DNA of 64,000 nt from Chloroflexota bacterium (lineage in GTDB: Bacteria; Chloroflexota; Anaerolineae; Aggregatilineales; Phototrophicaceae): positions 1,674,001 to 1,738,000 of the forward strand of contig JAIUNI010000001.1 in assembly GCA_020161935.1 (NCBI GenBank), read 5' to 3'. The notes below the pieces were generated by a model. It was not told the origin of the DNA, did not search any database, and saw nothing but the letters and a program-made list of their open reading frames with translations. Each line of letters starts with the position of its first letter. The first letter of the stretch is position 1. Both the position numbers and the translations under genes were made by a program. Of this stretch, positions 44,904 through 53,994 are shown in pieces.

Positions 44904-46190
44904 ATGAGAAAATTTGCTATTTTGCTGACTCTCGCGCTGATGCTTTTGGGAGCGGCTGCGGTCAGCGGTCAAGACGCGGTTGAACTCCGCATCACATGGT
45001 ATAACGACGGTACCGAAGGCGACGCGCTGCGGGCCGCCCTCGACCAGTTCGAAGCCGCTAACCCCGGTATCACGGTCGTGATTGATGACATCGGTTACGC
45101 CGACCCGAACGTTTACCACTCGACCATTCAAGCACAGGTTGAGTCCGGTTCACCACCAGACCTCGCCCGTGTCAATGACGGTTTCCGCTTCGCAGGTAAC
45201 TATCTCGACCTGACACCACTGGTTGCAGATGCGCTCTATTGGACGGAGAACTTCAGCGACGATGTATTGAACTCGCTGCGCGTGGATGCGAACGATACCG
45301 GTATCTACGGTTTCCCGCTCGGCTTCACCATTACCGCGCCGTTCGTTAACCGCACGTTGTTTGAACAAGCCGGCATCGAAGTGCCGAGCGACACGAAAGA
45401 AGATGTGACGTGGGAAGAATGGGCTGAGGTTTCCAAGCAGGTTGCGGACGCGACAGGTACACCCTTCGCCATCGCTTACGAACCGCGCGGTCACCGCTTC
45501 TGGGGCTTCGCCATTTCGGAGGGCGGCGAATGGTTCAACGCCGACGGTTACTTTACGGCGGACTCGGAAGGCTTCCGCACCGCCGCCCAAGCCATCATTG
45601 ATTGGAACCAGAACGGCCTGAGCGACCCAAGCATCTGGGCAAACCTGCCGGATGGCCCGCGTTTGGCGCGTGAGCAGTTCATCAACGGGCAGGTCGTGTT
45701 CCTGTACAGCGGCAGCTTCGCCGTCGGTGGTTTGGCTTCCAGCATCGCGGACACCTTCGACTGGTCAGCCGTGCCGAACCCCAGCGGCCCCGGTGGCAGC
45801 ACCGGCAGTCCCGGTGGTTCACTGTTAGTTGGTTTCGCCGGTACACAGCACCCTGAAGAAGTCGCGAAGCTCATGGACTTCCTGACGCAAGAAGATGTCC
45901 TCGGCGAGTTCAGCGTCAAGTCATCGTTCCTGCCCGGTCACCTCGGTTTGGCGGCAGCCGGTTTGGAATACGCGGATAACGCCGAAATCCTGAACCAACT
46001 GTCGCTGGAAATCCCCAAGATCGACGAACAGGCTTACAAGCTGCAATACAGCAAATATGCCTTCACCTACAACCGTCCGATTGATAATCGCTTGGCACAG
46101 GTCATCGCTGGCGAAATCACGTTGGACGATGCGATTGCCGCCATCCAAAAAGATGTGGATGACGCAATTGCTGCCACCGAAGCTAGCTAA
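44904..46190 (+). CDS. Sugar-type ABC transporter substrate-binding protein
   Basis: A 428-residue family 1 solute-binding protein. The signal peptide (residues 1-22) ends VSGQD with no lipobox cysteine. Mature-part features: ITWYNDGTEGDALRAALDQF, SGSPPDLARVNDG, and FPLGFTITAPFVNRTLFEQAG in the hinge region. A Gly/Ser/Pro-rich GPGGSTGSPGGSLLVGF segment precedes the C-terminal lobe. It heads an operon with two permeases and an amino-acid-oxidase-like enzyme, so the ligand may be an amino sugar or glycosylated amine (inference). Confidence 0.92.
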   Translation: MRKFAILLTLALMLLGAAAVSGQDAVELRITWYNDGTEGDALRAALDQFEAANPGITVVIDDIGYADPNVYHSTIQAQVESGSPPDLARVNDGFRFAGNYLDLTPLVADALYWTENFSDDVLNSLRVDANDTGIYGFPLGFTITAPFVNRTLFEQAGIEVPSDTKEDVTWEEWAEVSKQVADATGTPFAIAYEPRGHRFWGFAISEGGEWFNADGYFTADSEGFRTAAQAIIDWNQNGLSDPSIWANLPDGPRLAREQFINGQVVFLYSGSFAVGGLASSIADTFDWSAVPNPSGPGGSTGSPGGSLLVGFAGTQHPEEVAKLMDFLTQEDVLGEFSVKSSFLPGHLGLAAAGLEYADNAEILNQLSLEIPKIDEQAYKLQYSKYAFTYNRPIDNRLAQVIAGEITLDDAIAAIQKDVDDAIAATEAS

Positions 46191-46204
46191 CTCGCTCTTG
46201 TGAA

Positions 46205-46237
46205 GGGGCGCGGCTTCTCGTAGGATGACCACGCCCC
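46205..46237 (+). other. Weak hairpin between binding-protein and permease genes
   Basis: GGGGCG/CGCCCC with a 21-base loop in the 75-base spacer. It occupies the same position as the long hairpins in the other importer operons, though shorter. Confidence 0.4.
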
Positions 46238-46265
46238 ATTTAACAAATTGTCCGAGGTATGCCTG

Positions 46266-47297
46266 ATGGCAAGTGTCCCTGTCACAAAAAGCTCAACCGC
46301 CTATCGCCGCCGCCGACCTGACTGGTTGACAGACGTGCTGGACTGGATCATGCATCCCGTTGAACTGATTTTTGTGCCGATACAGCGGCGTTTCGGTACA
46401 CAAAAGATGGCGTGGTTCTTTGTCCTGCCGAACCTCATCATCTTCGCCATCTTCATCATGCTGCCGATGCTGCTGAACTTCTACTACGCCTTCACGGGCA
46501 GCACCAACTTCTTCCCGCAGGATCGCCCGTTCGTCGGTACCAGCAACTTCACCACCCTGCTCACCTGCGAAAACTTCCTTCAGCCCGTCACCTGCGAACA
46601 GGATATTTTTTGGCGAGCGGTGTGGAACACAGGAGTCTACGTCTTTTTTGAAGTCGGGGGCATTGTCGTCATTTCGTTGATTACGGCGGTCGCCCTCAAC
46701 CAGCGAATTAAAGCGCGTGGGTTCTTCCGCAGCATCTTCTTCTATCCGGTGCTGCTTTCACCGGTTGTGGTCGCCCTCATCTGGAAGTGGATTCTCCAAC
46801 GAGACGGCGTGCTGAACGCGATCATCGTCGCTTTGGGCGGGGAGCGCGTGCCGTTCCTGCTCAACTCTGAGTGGGCGCGTATCTGGGTAATCGTCGTCAG
46901 TATCTGGGCGCAAATGGGCTTCTATACCCTCATCTTATTAGCCGGGCTGCAAGCCATTCCGCCTGAATATTACGAGGCGGCGCAAATCGACGGCGCGTCT
47001 CACCGGAACACCTTCCGCTATATCACGCTACCACTGCTGATGCCGACGATGCTGGTGGTGCTGGTGCTGTCGCTCATCCGTGCCGTGCAAGTGTTTGACC
47101 AATCGTTCGCGCTGACGGGCGGTGGGCCGGGAACGGCCACAACCTATATCGTTCAGTATATCTATAACACCGGCTTCACCAGTTCCAGCCGGCAAGCGGG
47201 GTTAGCGGCTGCCGCGTCGGTCATTCTCGCGGCTGTGCTGATGATCCTCACGCTCACGCAGTTACGACTTGGGCGCAGAACCGAGGAAAACTCGTGA
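46266..47297 (+). CDS. Carbohydrate ABC transporter permease, MalF type
   Basis: A 343-residue inner-membrane permease with the EAA loop YYEAAQIDGASHRNTFRYI. The first outward loop carries an extra segment with two cysteines (CENFLQPVTCEQD) that could form a disulfide. The frame is open from a TTG at 46248, but GAGGT at about 46254 favours the ATG at 46266. Its stop overlaps the next start by four bases (GTGA). Confidence 0.92.
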   Translation: MASVPVTKSSTAYRRRRPDWLTDVLDWIMHPVELIFVPIQRRFGTQKMAWFFVLPNLIIFAIFIMLPMLLNFYYAFTGSTNFFPQDRPFVGTSNFTTLLTCENFLQPVTCEQDIFWRAVWNTGVYVFFEVGGIVVISLITAVALNQRIKARGFFRSIFFYPVLLSPVVVALIWKWILQRDGVLNAIIVALGGERVPFLLNSEWARIWVIVVSIWAQMGFYTLILLAGLQAIPPEYYEAAQIDGASHRNTFRYITLPLLMPTMLVVLVLSLIRAVQVFDQSFALTGGGPGTATTYIVQYIYNTGFTSSSRQAGLAAAASVILAAVLMILTLTQLRLGRRTEENS

Positions 47298-48346
47298 GAA
47301 CGGTTTATAACTTCCTCACCCAAACCCGTAATCATTACGGCCTGACGCGCAGCGACATCGCGACCTACATTTACCTGTCACTCGGTACGCTTGTCATGGC
47401 GGGGCCGTTGGTCTGGTTGGTACTGTCGTCGTTTAAGCCGCAGTCGCAGTTGGTACGCTTTCCACCGACGCTGCTCCCCTACCAACAGCAAACAGTGACG
47501 GTCGCGGGTTACGAAGAACCGCTTGAGTTATTCAACGTCACGATGGATGACGGAACAGTACACCAACTGGCGCAAGTATCCCGCGTGGGGCTTGAGGCGC
47601 GAATGGTTGACCCCGCCGCGCCGGAAACCATTTACAAGGTGAAGCTCGACCAGCGGCAGCCGATTGAGTCCCTCAACTTTGGCTTCGATAATTACACGCG
47701 CGGCGTTGAAGCGTTCGACTTCTGGAAGTACTTTCGCAATACGCTGGGTGTGACGGTATTCGCGACCATCCTGACCCTGCTCGTCAACAGCATGGCGGCT
47801 TTTGGACTCAGTAAATACCAGTTCAAAGGGCGCAACCTGATTTTCATTATCATCATCAGCACGTTGATGATTCCGCTGTCGGTCATCCTCATTCCGGTGT
47901 TCTTGGTGATTAGCGAGGTCGGGTGGAGCAATAACCTGCTCGGCGTGATCGTCCCCGCTGCGGCTACACCAACCGGCGTGTTCCTGCTGCGGCAGTATAT
48001 GCTCACGATACCCGATGAACTGCTGGACTCGGCACGGATTGACGGCGCGAGTGAGTGGCGCATCTACTGGCAGATCGTCCTGCCGCTGGCTGGCCCTGCC
48101 CTCGCGGTACTGGCTATTTTCTCGGTCATGTGGCGCTGGAATGACTTCCTGTGGCCGCTGATCGTCCTCAGCCGCAATGATTTGTTCACGCTGCAAGTGG
48201 GACTAAATTCATTTCAAGGTGAGTTCAATACGCAGTGGGATTTAGTGCTGGCGATGACGGTTCTTACCCTGCTGCCGGTTACGATTGCCTTCGCCTTCCT
48301 ACAGCGTTACATTACCACGGGTATCGCCACCACAGGGATGAAATAA
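47294..48346 (+). CDS. Carbohydrate ABC transporter permease, MalG type, with extra outward domain
   Basis: A 350-residue permease, about 60-70 residues longer than usual MalG proteins. The extra part lies between helix 1 and helix 2 (about residues 55-140), is hydrophilic and likely folds outside the membrane. The EAA loop is LLDSARIDGASEWRIYWQI. The start is GTG at 47294, inside the preceding stop. The DAAO-like gene begins two bases after its stop, so the four genes are one operon. Confidence 0.92.
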   Translation: MRTVYNFLTQTRNHYGLTRSDIATYIYLSLGTLVMAGPLVWLVLSSFKPQSQLVRFPPTLLPYQQQTVTVAGYEEPLELFNVTMDDGTVHQLAQVSRVGLEARMVDPAAPETIYKVKLDQRQPIESLNFGFDNYTRGVEAFDFWKYFRNTLGVTVFATILTLLVNSMAAFGLSKYQFKGRNLIFIIIISTLMIPLSVILIPVFLVISEVGWSNNLLGVIVPAAATPTGVFLLRQYMLTIPDELLDSARIDGASEWRIYWQIVLPLAGPALAVLAIFSVMWRWNDFLWPLIVLSRNDLFTLQVGLNSFQGEFNTQWDLVLAMTVLTLLPVTIAFAFLQRYITTGIATTGMK

Positions 48347-48347
48347 T

Positions 48348-49292
48348 ATGGGGCAAGCAATTACGGTTGTGGGGTGTGGGGTTATCGGCCTCACTTCGGC
48401 TATTCGCCTACAAGAGCGCGGCTATAATGTAACGATCATCACCCGCGATCTGCCACCCAAGCTGACCTCGGCAGTGGCGGGTGCGTACTGGTATGGTGGC
48501 GAATTGGCGACCCATTCTTCCCGCCACCGCTGGTCGTCTATCTCACTGGAAACGTATCTTCAACTCGCGAAGGGCGATTACTGCGGCGTATCAACCTTCC
48601 GCATGTTAGAGGTTTTTGGTTCGCGGGTCGAGGAGCCGTGGTACAAAGACCTCTTGCCCTTCTATCAGCGGGTCGCACCGGCTGATTTACCTGTTGGATA
48701 TGCGGACGGCTACTGGATTGAAATCCCGATTGTCGAAACGCCGCGCTACCTCGCCTATCTGGTCGAGCGTTTCCGGCAGGGCGGCGGTCAGATCGAGCAG
48801 CGCACCATCAGCGATTTGCATGAACTCGCGCATGACCACGCGAACATCGTGAACTGTTCCGGTGTTTATGCGCGGCACGTCGCCCACGATAACTTCGTGT
48901 ACCCGATGCGGGGACAAGTGGTGAAGGTCGACGCGCCGGAGGTTAAGACGGCTTTCAGTGATGACGATGCGTTCACTTACATCCTGCCCCGCAAAGACGG
49001 TGTTGTGCTGGGCGGCATCTCACAGAAGGACAACTGGGATTTAGAAATCGACGCTGAGGTTACGGCGGATATTCTGCGACGCTGCGAGGCGGTGCAGCCG
49101 GAGATTAGCCAAGCGCCGATCATCGCGGAGCTGGTGGGCTTGCGTCCCGGGCGGCACGAAGTCCGGTTGGAGACTGAGCAACTGACCGACGGTTGCACCG
49201 TCATCCACAACTATGGTCACGGCGGTATCGGTTATACGCTATCGTGGGGCTGCGCGGCGGATGTGGTCGCGCTGGTGGAACAGAGCCACTAG
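48348..49292 (+). CDS. D-amino-acid-oxidase-like FAD-dependent oxidoreductase
   Basis: A 314-residue DAO-family flavoprotein. The FAD-binding motif VVGCGVIGLTSAIRLQERG lies near the N-terminus. The family signature HNYGHGGIGYTLSWG (about residues 287-301) and VGLRPGRHEVRLE support D-amino acid oxidase rather than a generic DAO protein. Such enzymes turn D-amino acids into 2-oxoacids, ammonia and hydrogen peroxide. It starts two bases after the sugar permease gene, an unusual partner. No signal peptide, so cytoplasmic. Confidence 0.88.
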   Translation: MGQAITVVGCGVIGLTSAIRLQERGYNVTIITRDLPPKLTSAVAGAYWYGGELATHSSRHRWSSISLETYLQLAKGDYCGVSTFRMLEVFGSRVEEPWYKDLLPFYQRVAPADLPVGYADGYWIEIPIVETPRYLAYLVERFRQGGGQIEQRTISDLHELAHDHANIVNCSGVYARHVAHDNFVYPMRGQVVKVDAPEVKTAFSDDDAFTYILPRKDGVVLGGISQKDNWDLEIDAEVTADILRRCEAVQPEISQAPIIAELVGLRPGRHEVRLETEQLTDGCTVIHNYGHGGIGYTLSWGCAADVVALVEQSH

Positions 49293-49529
49293 AACTCCAG
49301 CCCAAACCTGTTATTCACAAACTGCATAAAATTCGCAAAATTCGCATATTTCCCGCCGAAATGGCTGGCGGGATTCTCCCGCGTATCCGCTGAACTGGCA
49401 TTTTGTGTCGGCGGATGTGAGGGAGCGCGGCGCTGAAATGACACAATTGCGGCGGATTGCTCCCGTGCTGCCACCGCTATGCAAATTTGGCAGTTGCATG
49501 GCGGGTGTGAGAGAGAATGCCGCCGAGAG

Positions 49530-49650
49530 TAGTTTCAAGTTTTAAGTTGCAAGTGAAAGGCAAAAGCATTTTAACCGCCAAGTCGCCAAGAGAATACCGA
49601 GAAATACAAAGACAGATTAACCACAGAGGCACAGAGAAAAGACAATAGAA
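49530..49650. repeat. Degenerate repeats shared with 10780 and 13457 spacers
   Basis: AGTTTCAAGTTTTAAG, AACCGCCAAGTCGCCAAGA and ACCACAGAGGCACAGAG units, each closely matching blocks at 10780-10795, 13456-13490 and 13550-13580. Confidence 0.65.
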
Positions 49651-49730
49651 TACAGGAGATATTATAGCACAAAAATTCTTATGCGATGGTTAGAGTTTTC
49701 AAACTTTGGGGATGAGTAATTCGAGGAATT

Positions 49731-49750
49731 GGAGGAGGCGAACCTCCTCC
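49731..49750 (-). terminator. Hairpin downstream of the Gfo/Idh/MocA pair
   Basis: GGAGGAGG-CGAA-CCTCCTCC, a perfect 8-bp GC-rich stem 13 bases past the leftward stop. No T-run in the leftward direction. Confidence 0.55.
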
Positions 49751-49763
49751 GAGGATCAAATAC

Positions 49764-50783
49764 TTAGGTCAGTTTGACCGGTTGGTCGGTGGCGGCGGAC
49801 TCATAAGCGGCGGTGACAATTTCGGCGGCTTTTACGCCGTCCTCACCGGTGACGGCGGGAGTGCGTTTGCCGTTAACCGCATCCACAAACTCGCGCAGCA
49901 TCCCCGCGTTGCTATCCGAACCCCAGCCGTACCACAGCGGTCGCCCGATCTTCTGACTGTAGACGGTGGTGTACTGCTTGGCGGCATCCATCGTCGCGAG
50001 GCCATTTTCCGCGACCAGTTCCATCGTCAGGCCGCCCCACGTCGGGTAATAGGCGGGCTTACTCCAACTGCAATCGACACTGGCGAACACGCCGTTAGCG
50101 AAGGTCAGCATCACCAAGCCGCCGGTTTCGACGCTGACTTTTGCGGCGTGCATGATGGCGTTGGTGGTGGCGAACACTTCGACGACTTCGGATTGCAGAT
50201 ACCAGCGCAGCATATCGGCGAGATGAACGGTGTGATCGGTAATCGCCCCACCGCCCGCCAGCGCTTTATCCACAAACCAATCCCGTTTAAGGAAGGGTAA
50301 ATTCTCGCCCTGATGAAACTCCGGCAGCGCACCCTGATTGGTGGTGTTGAAGCCGTAGATTTGCCCCAACTTGCCGGAGTCGATGAGCTTCTTGATCTCC
50401 AACGCAACCGTGCTAAAGCGCATAGGGAAGGCGGTCATCAGCAGCACACCGGCCTTCTTGCAGATGTCCACGATAGCCTGTGCATCCGCGACGGTGGTTG
50501 CCAGCGGCTTTTCGCACAGCACATGCACACCGGCCTCGGCTGCCAGCTTCACCAGCGGGAGATGCTTTGAGTTCTCCGAGCAGACGATCACGCCATCCAG
50601 CTTTTCCGCCAGCAGCGCGGCGTAGCTATCAAACAACTTGACATTGAACATTTTGGCGAAGTACTGCCCGCGTTCCATGTTCTCATCGGCGATGCCCACG
50701 ACCTCAACATCCGGCATCTTTTGCATCACAGCCATGTAATTTTCGGCGTGCAAGTGGGCGAAACTCAATATCCCGATACGCAT
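49764..50783 (-). CDS. Gfo/Idh/MocA-family oxidoreductase (second of pair)
   Basis: A 339-residue NAD(P)-dependent sugar or inositol dehydrogenase-type enzyme. The cofactor motif is the divergent RIGILSFAHLHAENYM. CEKPLATTVADA carries the Lys-Pro signature, and the C-terminal alpha/beta domain follows with GGAITDHTVHLADMLRW. The ATG overlaps the stop of the upstream gene by one base, so they are translationally coupled. Substrate is not predictable. Confidence 0.9.
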   Translation of the reverse strand: MRIGILSFAHLHAENYMAVMQKMPDVEVVGIADENMERGQYFAKMFNVKLFDSYAALLAEKLDGVIVCSENSKHLPLVKLAAEAGVHVLCEKPLATTVADAQAIVDICKKAGVLLMTAFPMRFSTVALEIKKLIDSGKLGQIYGFNTTNQGALPEFHQGENLPFLKRDWFVDKALAGGGAITDHTVHLADMLRWYLQSEVVEVFATTNAIMHAAKVSVETGGLVMLTFANGVFASVDCSWSKPAYYPTWGGLTMELVAENGLATMDAAKQYTTVYSQKIGRPLWYGWGSDSNAGMLREFVDAVNGKRTPAVTGEDGVKAAEIVTAAYESAATDQPVKLT

Positions 50784-51778
50784 TATGCCACCTCCGCGAT
50801 CTGTACCTGCCGACCGGTGCGTGACGACTCAATCGCCGCGAGGCCAATTTGCAGCGCCGCCAAACCATCCTCAGCCGAGACAATCGGTGTCGTGCCTTTC
50901 TCTAGCACATCGAGGAAGTGCTTGACCTGCGTGGTATAAGGATCTTCCGCTAAGGGATTGACCGGTATGGGCGCGTCAGCAACTTCGCCATTCTGCTTCA
51001 TGTAGACACCTAAGGGTGTTGAGCTGTCCACCGGATGCTCGATTAAACCCGCATCACCCGCGATCTCGAAGGCGGTGCGGAACATCCCCGGTGCGTATGC
51101 CCACCCGCCCTCGACGTTCGTAATCGCGCCGTTCTTGTGCCGCAGCATCACGAGGCCGTAGTCTTCTTTAGAACCGGGCTTCTGCCCGCGCAAGCTCTTG
51201 GCGAAAACGCTTTCGACATCGCCCGCGACCCAACGCGCGAAATCGTAGTCGTGAATCATCAGGTCGAGGAGCATTCCACCGGATTTTTCGACATCCATCA
51301 GCCAATTATCGGATGCCCAATTCGGCAGCGCACTACAGCGGGTAAAGCGCTGCACCGCCACCTTGCCGATCTCACCACGATCCACCACCGCTTTGGCCTG
51401 TGCGTACTGTGGGGCAAAGCGCAGGACGTGGGCGACGAGCAACTGCACGTTGGCCTTCTTGCACGCAGCGATCATCTCACGCGCTTGGGCGACGGTTCGC
51501 GCCAGCGGCTTTTCGCAGACGATATGCTTACCCGCTTTCGCCGCTTGCAACACCATTTCATGATGTAGATGCGTCGGTGTGCAGATGTCGATCACATCGA
51601 CGGCATCCAGCAGCTTTTCCAATGAATCGAACGTACCGACACTGTACTGGTCAGCCAGCGCTTTCGCCCGTGATTGATCTGTTGAACACACACCGACCAG
51701 CTTGACGGGCAGCTTTGCCCATGCAGCGGCGTGGGTTCTGCCCATAAACCCGCTCCCTACGATCCCAATTTTAAGCAT
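50783..51778 (-). CDS. Gfo/Idh/MocA-family oxidoreductase (first of pair)
   Basis: A 331-residue member of the same family, with a standard dinucleotide motif KIGIVGSGFMGRTHAAAW and the catalytic signature CEKPLARTVAQA. The GGMLLDLMIHDYDFARW block supplies the later catalytic Asp/His. Similar overall to the next gene, but not a recent duplicate. It diverges from the Dpp-like importer across a 440-base spacer. The partner pair suggests a two-step oxidation or epimerisation of a sugar or inositol (inference). Confidence 0.91.
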   Translation of the reverse strand: MLKIGIVGSGFMGRTHAAAWAKLPVKLVGVCSTDQSRAKALADQYSVGTFDSLEKLLDAVDVIDICTPTHLHHEMVLQAAKAGKHIVCEKPLARTVAQAREMIAACKKANVQLLVAHVLRFAPQYAQAKAVVDRGEIGKVAVQRFTRCSALPNWASDNWLMDVEKSGGMLLDLMIHDYDFARWVAGDVESVFAKSLRGQKPGSKEDYGLVMLRHKNGAITNVEGGWAYAPGMFRTAFEIAGDAGLIEHPVDSSTPLGVYMKQNGEVADAPIPVNPLAEDPYTTQVKHFLDVLEKGTTPIVSAEDGLAALQIGLAAIESSRTGRQVQIAEVA

Positions 51779-52221
51779 ATTTTGGTATCCCTTAATAAAG
51801 CCGGCAAACGGTCATTAGACTGTCGCTCCGGTCAAAAAGTGTATTATAACGTTCCCTTTCGCCCACACAAACCATTGCAAAAGGTTGTATTTTCCGTCAA
51901 TTCTTTTGTGCAAATACGCTAAACTTCGCCGCTCGCCCTTGCCAGCAGAAACACTGAAAGGGATTGAAAGTTAAGCATTTCGGGCATTTCTCGATCAAAA
52001 TTGAACCTGGTTTGAGCGAAAAGCGTATTCAATTCCAATAAGGTTTGGTCATTGTTACTATCAAAAAACAGCTTTGTGTGTGAGATTTATTCCCTTGCAG
52101 ATTACAAATGGTTGTGTTAAGTTTTTACACGCGAATAAGGTTTGAAAATGTGGCAATCTTCACGGATTGTCGCAAAGATTTAGTAGATCAGTTTCAATTA
52201 TTTTAGAGAGGGATGAAACAA
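51779..52221. promoter_or_regulatory. Divergent regulatory region before the second Dpp-like importer
   Basis: About 440 AT-rich bases with no credible gene. It should carry promoters for the leftward oxidoreductases and the rightward importer. No convincing operator palindrome or paired -35/-10 was found. GAGAGGG (52206-52212) fits the ATG at 52222. Confidence 0.55.
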
Positions 52222-53907
52222 ATGGCTCGTTCGAGGAAGATTATGCGCTATATGCTGCTTGCAGTATTAGCCGTCGTTCTGACCACTTCCGGCGTACTGC
52301 GCGCACAAGACCCGAAGATCGTCAGCAGCGGCATCAGCATGGTGGGTGGCGATCTGGAAACGATTGACCCCGGTTTGGCGGAAGCCAGCTCGCAAATTGA
52401 AGTCATTAACCAGATTTTCGTTGGTTTGACCGCGCAAGATGTGGTCACGGCTGAATCGGGCCTCGGCCTTGCCAGCAGCTACGAAGTCTCGGAAGACGGC
52501 AAGACCTTCACCTTCACGCTGATGGACAACGTGCCGTGGGTTCGTTACAACGCCGAAACCGACGCGGTTGAAGAAGTGACCGACGAATCGGGTGCGGTTC
52601 GTTACGTCACCGCCGACGATGTGAAGTACGGTATGCTGCGTTCGCTGAACCCGGACACCGCTTCACCCTACTCCTACGTGTTGGCTCCTTACGTGGTTGG
52701 CGCGACTGAATACAACGCTGGCGAAGGTTCAGCCGATGATGTCGCCATCACAGTTGTTGATGCTACCACCCTTGAAGTGACCCAACCGGATGCCGTTCCG
52801 TTCGCGATCAGCATCTACGGCCTGTGGATGGCGCGTCCTGTTCCGCAATGGACCATTGAAGAAAATGGCGATGCGTGGACTGAACCCGAATTCATCTACA
52901 CCAATGGCCCCTTCGCTCTGAAGGAATGGGCGCACGATGAAAGCATCACCCTCGTCAAGAACCCATTCTGGCCGGGCAGCACCACTGTTCCGCAGGCCAA
53001 GCTGGACGAAGTGACCCTGCGCTTCCTTGACCCCGGTGTTCAATTCAACGAATACCTCGCCGGCACAATTGATGCCGTTCAGGTTCCCGTTGAAGCCATC
53101 GACCAAGTGAAGGCTGATGCCACCCTCAGCGCCGAATACGTTTCGGGCGGCAACCCCTGCACCTACTACATCGGTTTCGACAACACCGAAGCCCCGATGG
53201 ACAATGCTCACCTGCGCCGCGCGTTCTCGTTCGCCATTGACCGTCAGTCGTTGGTTGACAATGTGACCAAGCGCGACGAAACTCCGGCTCAGTGGTTCGT
53301 ATACCCCGGCTTGCAGGCTGCGCCCACCCTCGAAACCAACCCGGACTTGGGTGTGAAGTACGACCCGGAACTGGCGAAGGCCGAACTGGCACTGGCACTT
53401 GAAGAACTCGGCCTGTCCGATGTCTCCGAACTGCCGGAAATTCCGTATGCCTACAATGACTCATCCAATCATGGTGCGATTGCACAGGCCATCCAGCAGA
53501 TGTGGACGGACACGCTCGGTATCACCGTCACCCTCTCGCCCCAAGACCCGACCACCTACTTCAGCCTGTTGAGCGAAGATGCTCCGCTGGTTTATCGTGC
53601 GGGCTGGTGCCAAGACTACTCGGATGCCAACAACTTCGACTACGACGTGTTCTACTCGGCCTCCAGCCAGAACGACACCGGCTTCGTCGATGCGACCTAC
53701 GACGAAATCGTTTCGAAGGCTCGCACCGAATCGGACATCGACGTTCGCCGCGATCTGTACGCACAGGCCGAACAAATCCTCGTTGTCGACAAGGCGGCTA
53801 TCGCCCCGACACACTGGTACACCCTGAACCTGCTGGTCAAGCCCGGCGTTGAACGCGCCCCGTCTGTCACCGGCAACGAAGCCTACTATCTGTGGGACAA
53901 GAGCTAG
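52222..53907 (+). CDS. Peptide-type ABC transporter substrate-binding protein (SBP family 5)
   Basis: A 561-residue DppA/OppA-type binding protein. The N-terminal signal peptide ends VLRAQD, without a lipobox. Features: SYEVSEDGKTFTFTLMDN, a DDVKYGMLRSLNPDTASP block and AHLRRAFSFAIDRQSLV. An ATG at 52213 exists, but GAGAGGG touches it, so the ATG nine bases further on is preferred. Its operon neighbours are permeases and a phosphodiesterase-like enzyme, so the ligand need not be a peptide. Confidence 0.92.
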   Translation: MARSRKIMRYMLLAVLAVVLTTSGVLRAQDPKIVSSGISMVGGDLETIDPGLAEASSQIEVINQIFVGLTAQDVVTAESGLGLASSYEVSEDGKTFTFTLMDNVPWVRYNAETDAVEEVTDESGAVRYVTADDVKYGMLRSLNPDTASPYSYVLAPYVVGATEYNAGEGSADDVAITVVDATTLEVTQPDAVPFAISIYGLWMARPVPQWTIEENGDAWTEPEFIYTNGPFALKEWAHDESITLVKNPFWPGSTTVPQAKLDEVTLRFLDPGVQFNEYLAGTIDAVQVPVEAIDQVKADATLSAEYVSGGNPCTYYIGFDNTEAPMDNAHLRRAFSFAIDRQSLVDNVTKRDETPAQWFVYPGLQAAPTLETNPDLGVKYDPELAKAELALALEELGLSDVSELPEIPYAYNDSSNHGAIAQAIQQMWTDTLGITVTLSPQDPTTYFSLLSEDAPLVYRAGWCQDYSDANNFDYDVFYSASSQNDTGFVDATYDEIVSKARTESDIDVRRDLYAQAEQILVVDKAAIAPTHWYTLNLLVKPGVERAPSVTGNEAYYLWDKS

Positions 53908-53927
53908 TTTAGGTTCGTTTGTTTATC

Positions 53928-53958
53928 AATCAGGGGCAAGAGTTTCTTGCCCCTGATT
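53928..53958 (+). terminator. Intra-operon 13-bp hairpin after the binding-protein gene
   Basis: A perfect 13-bp stem, 53928-53940 with 53946-53958, loop AGTTT, 21 bases past the stop and 37 before the permease start. Only a weak T-rich tail, which suits partial attenuation. Confidence 0.7.
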
Positions 53959-53994
53959 CATTCGTCATCTAGGGTGTGCTAACAGGTTTTACTC

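Larger units (their letters stand above)
49293..49763. other. Repeat-rich spacer between two operon ends
   Basis: The 471 bases contain 9-base-phased AATTCGCAA/AATTCGCAT units (49325-49350) and a GCGGGA-TTC-TCCCGC hairpin (49368-49382). AGTTTCAAGTTTTAAG (about 49532-49547) is shared with 10780-10795. GCCAAG and CACAGAGGCAC units at 49560-49650 match the 13457 block. No gene is supported. Confidence 0.7.
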
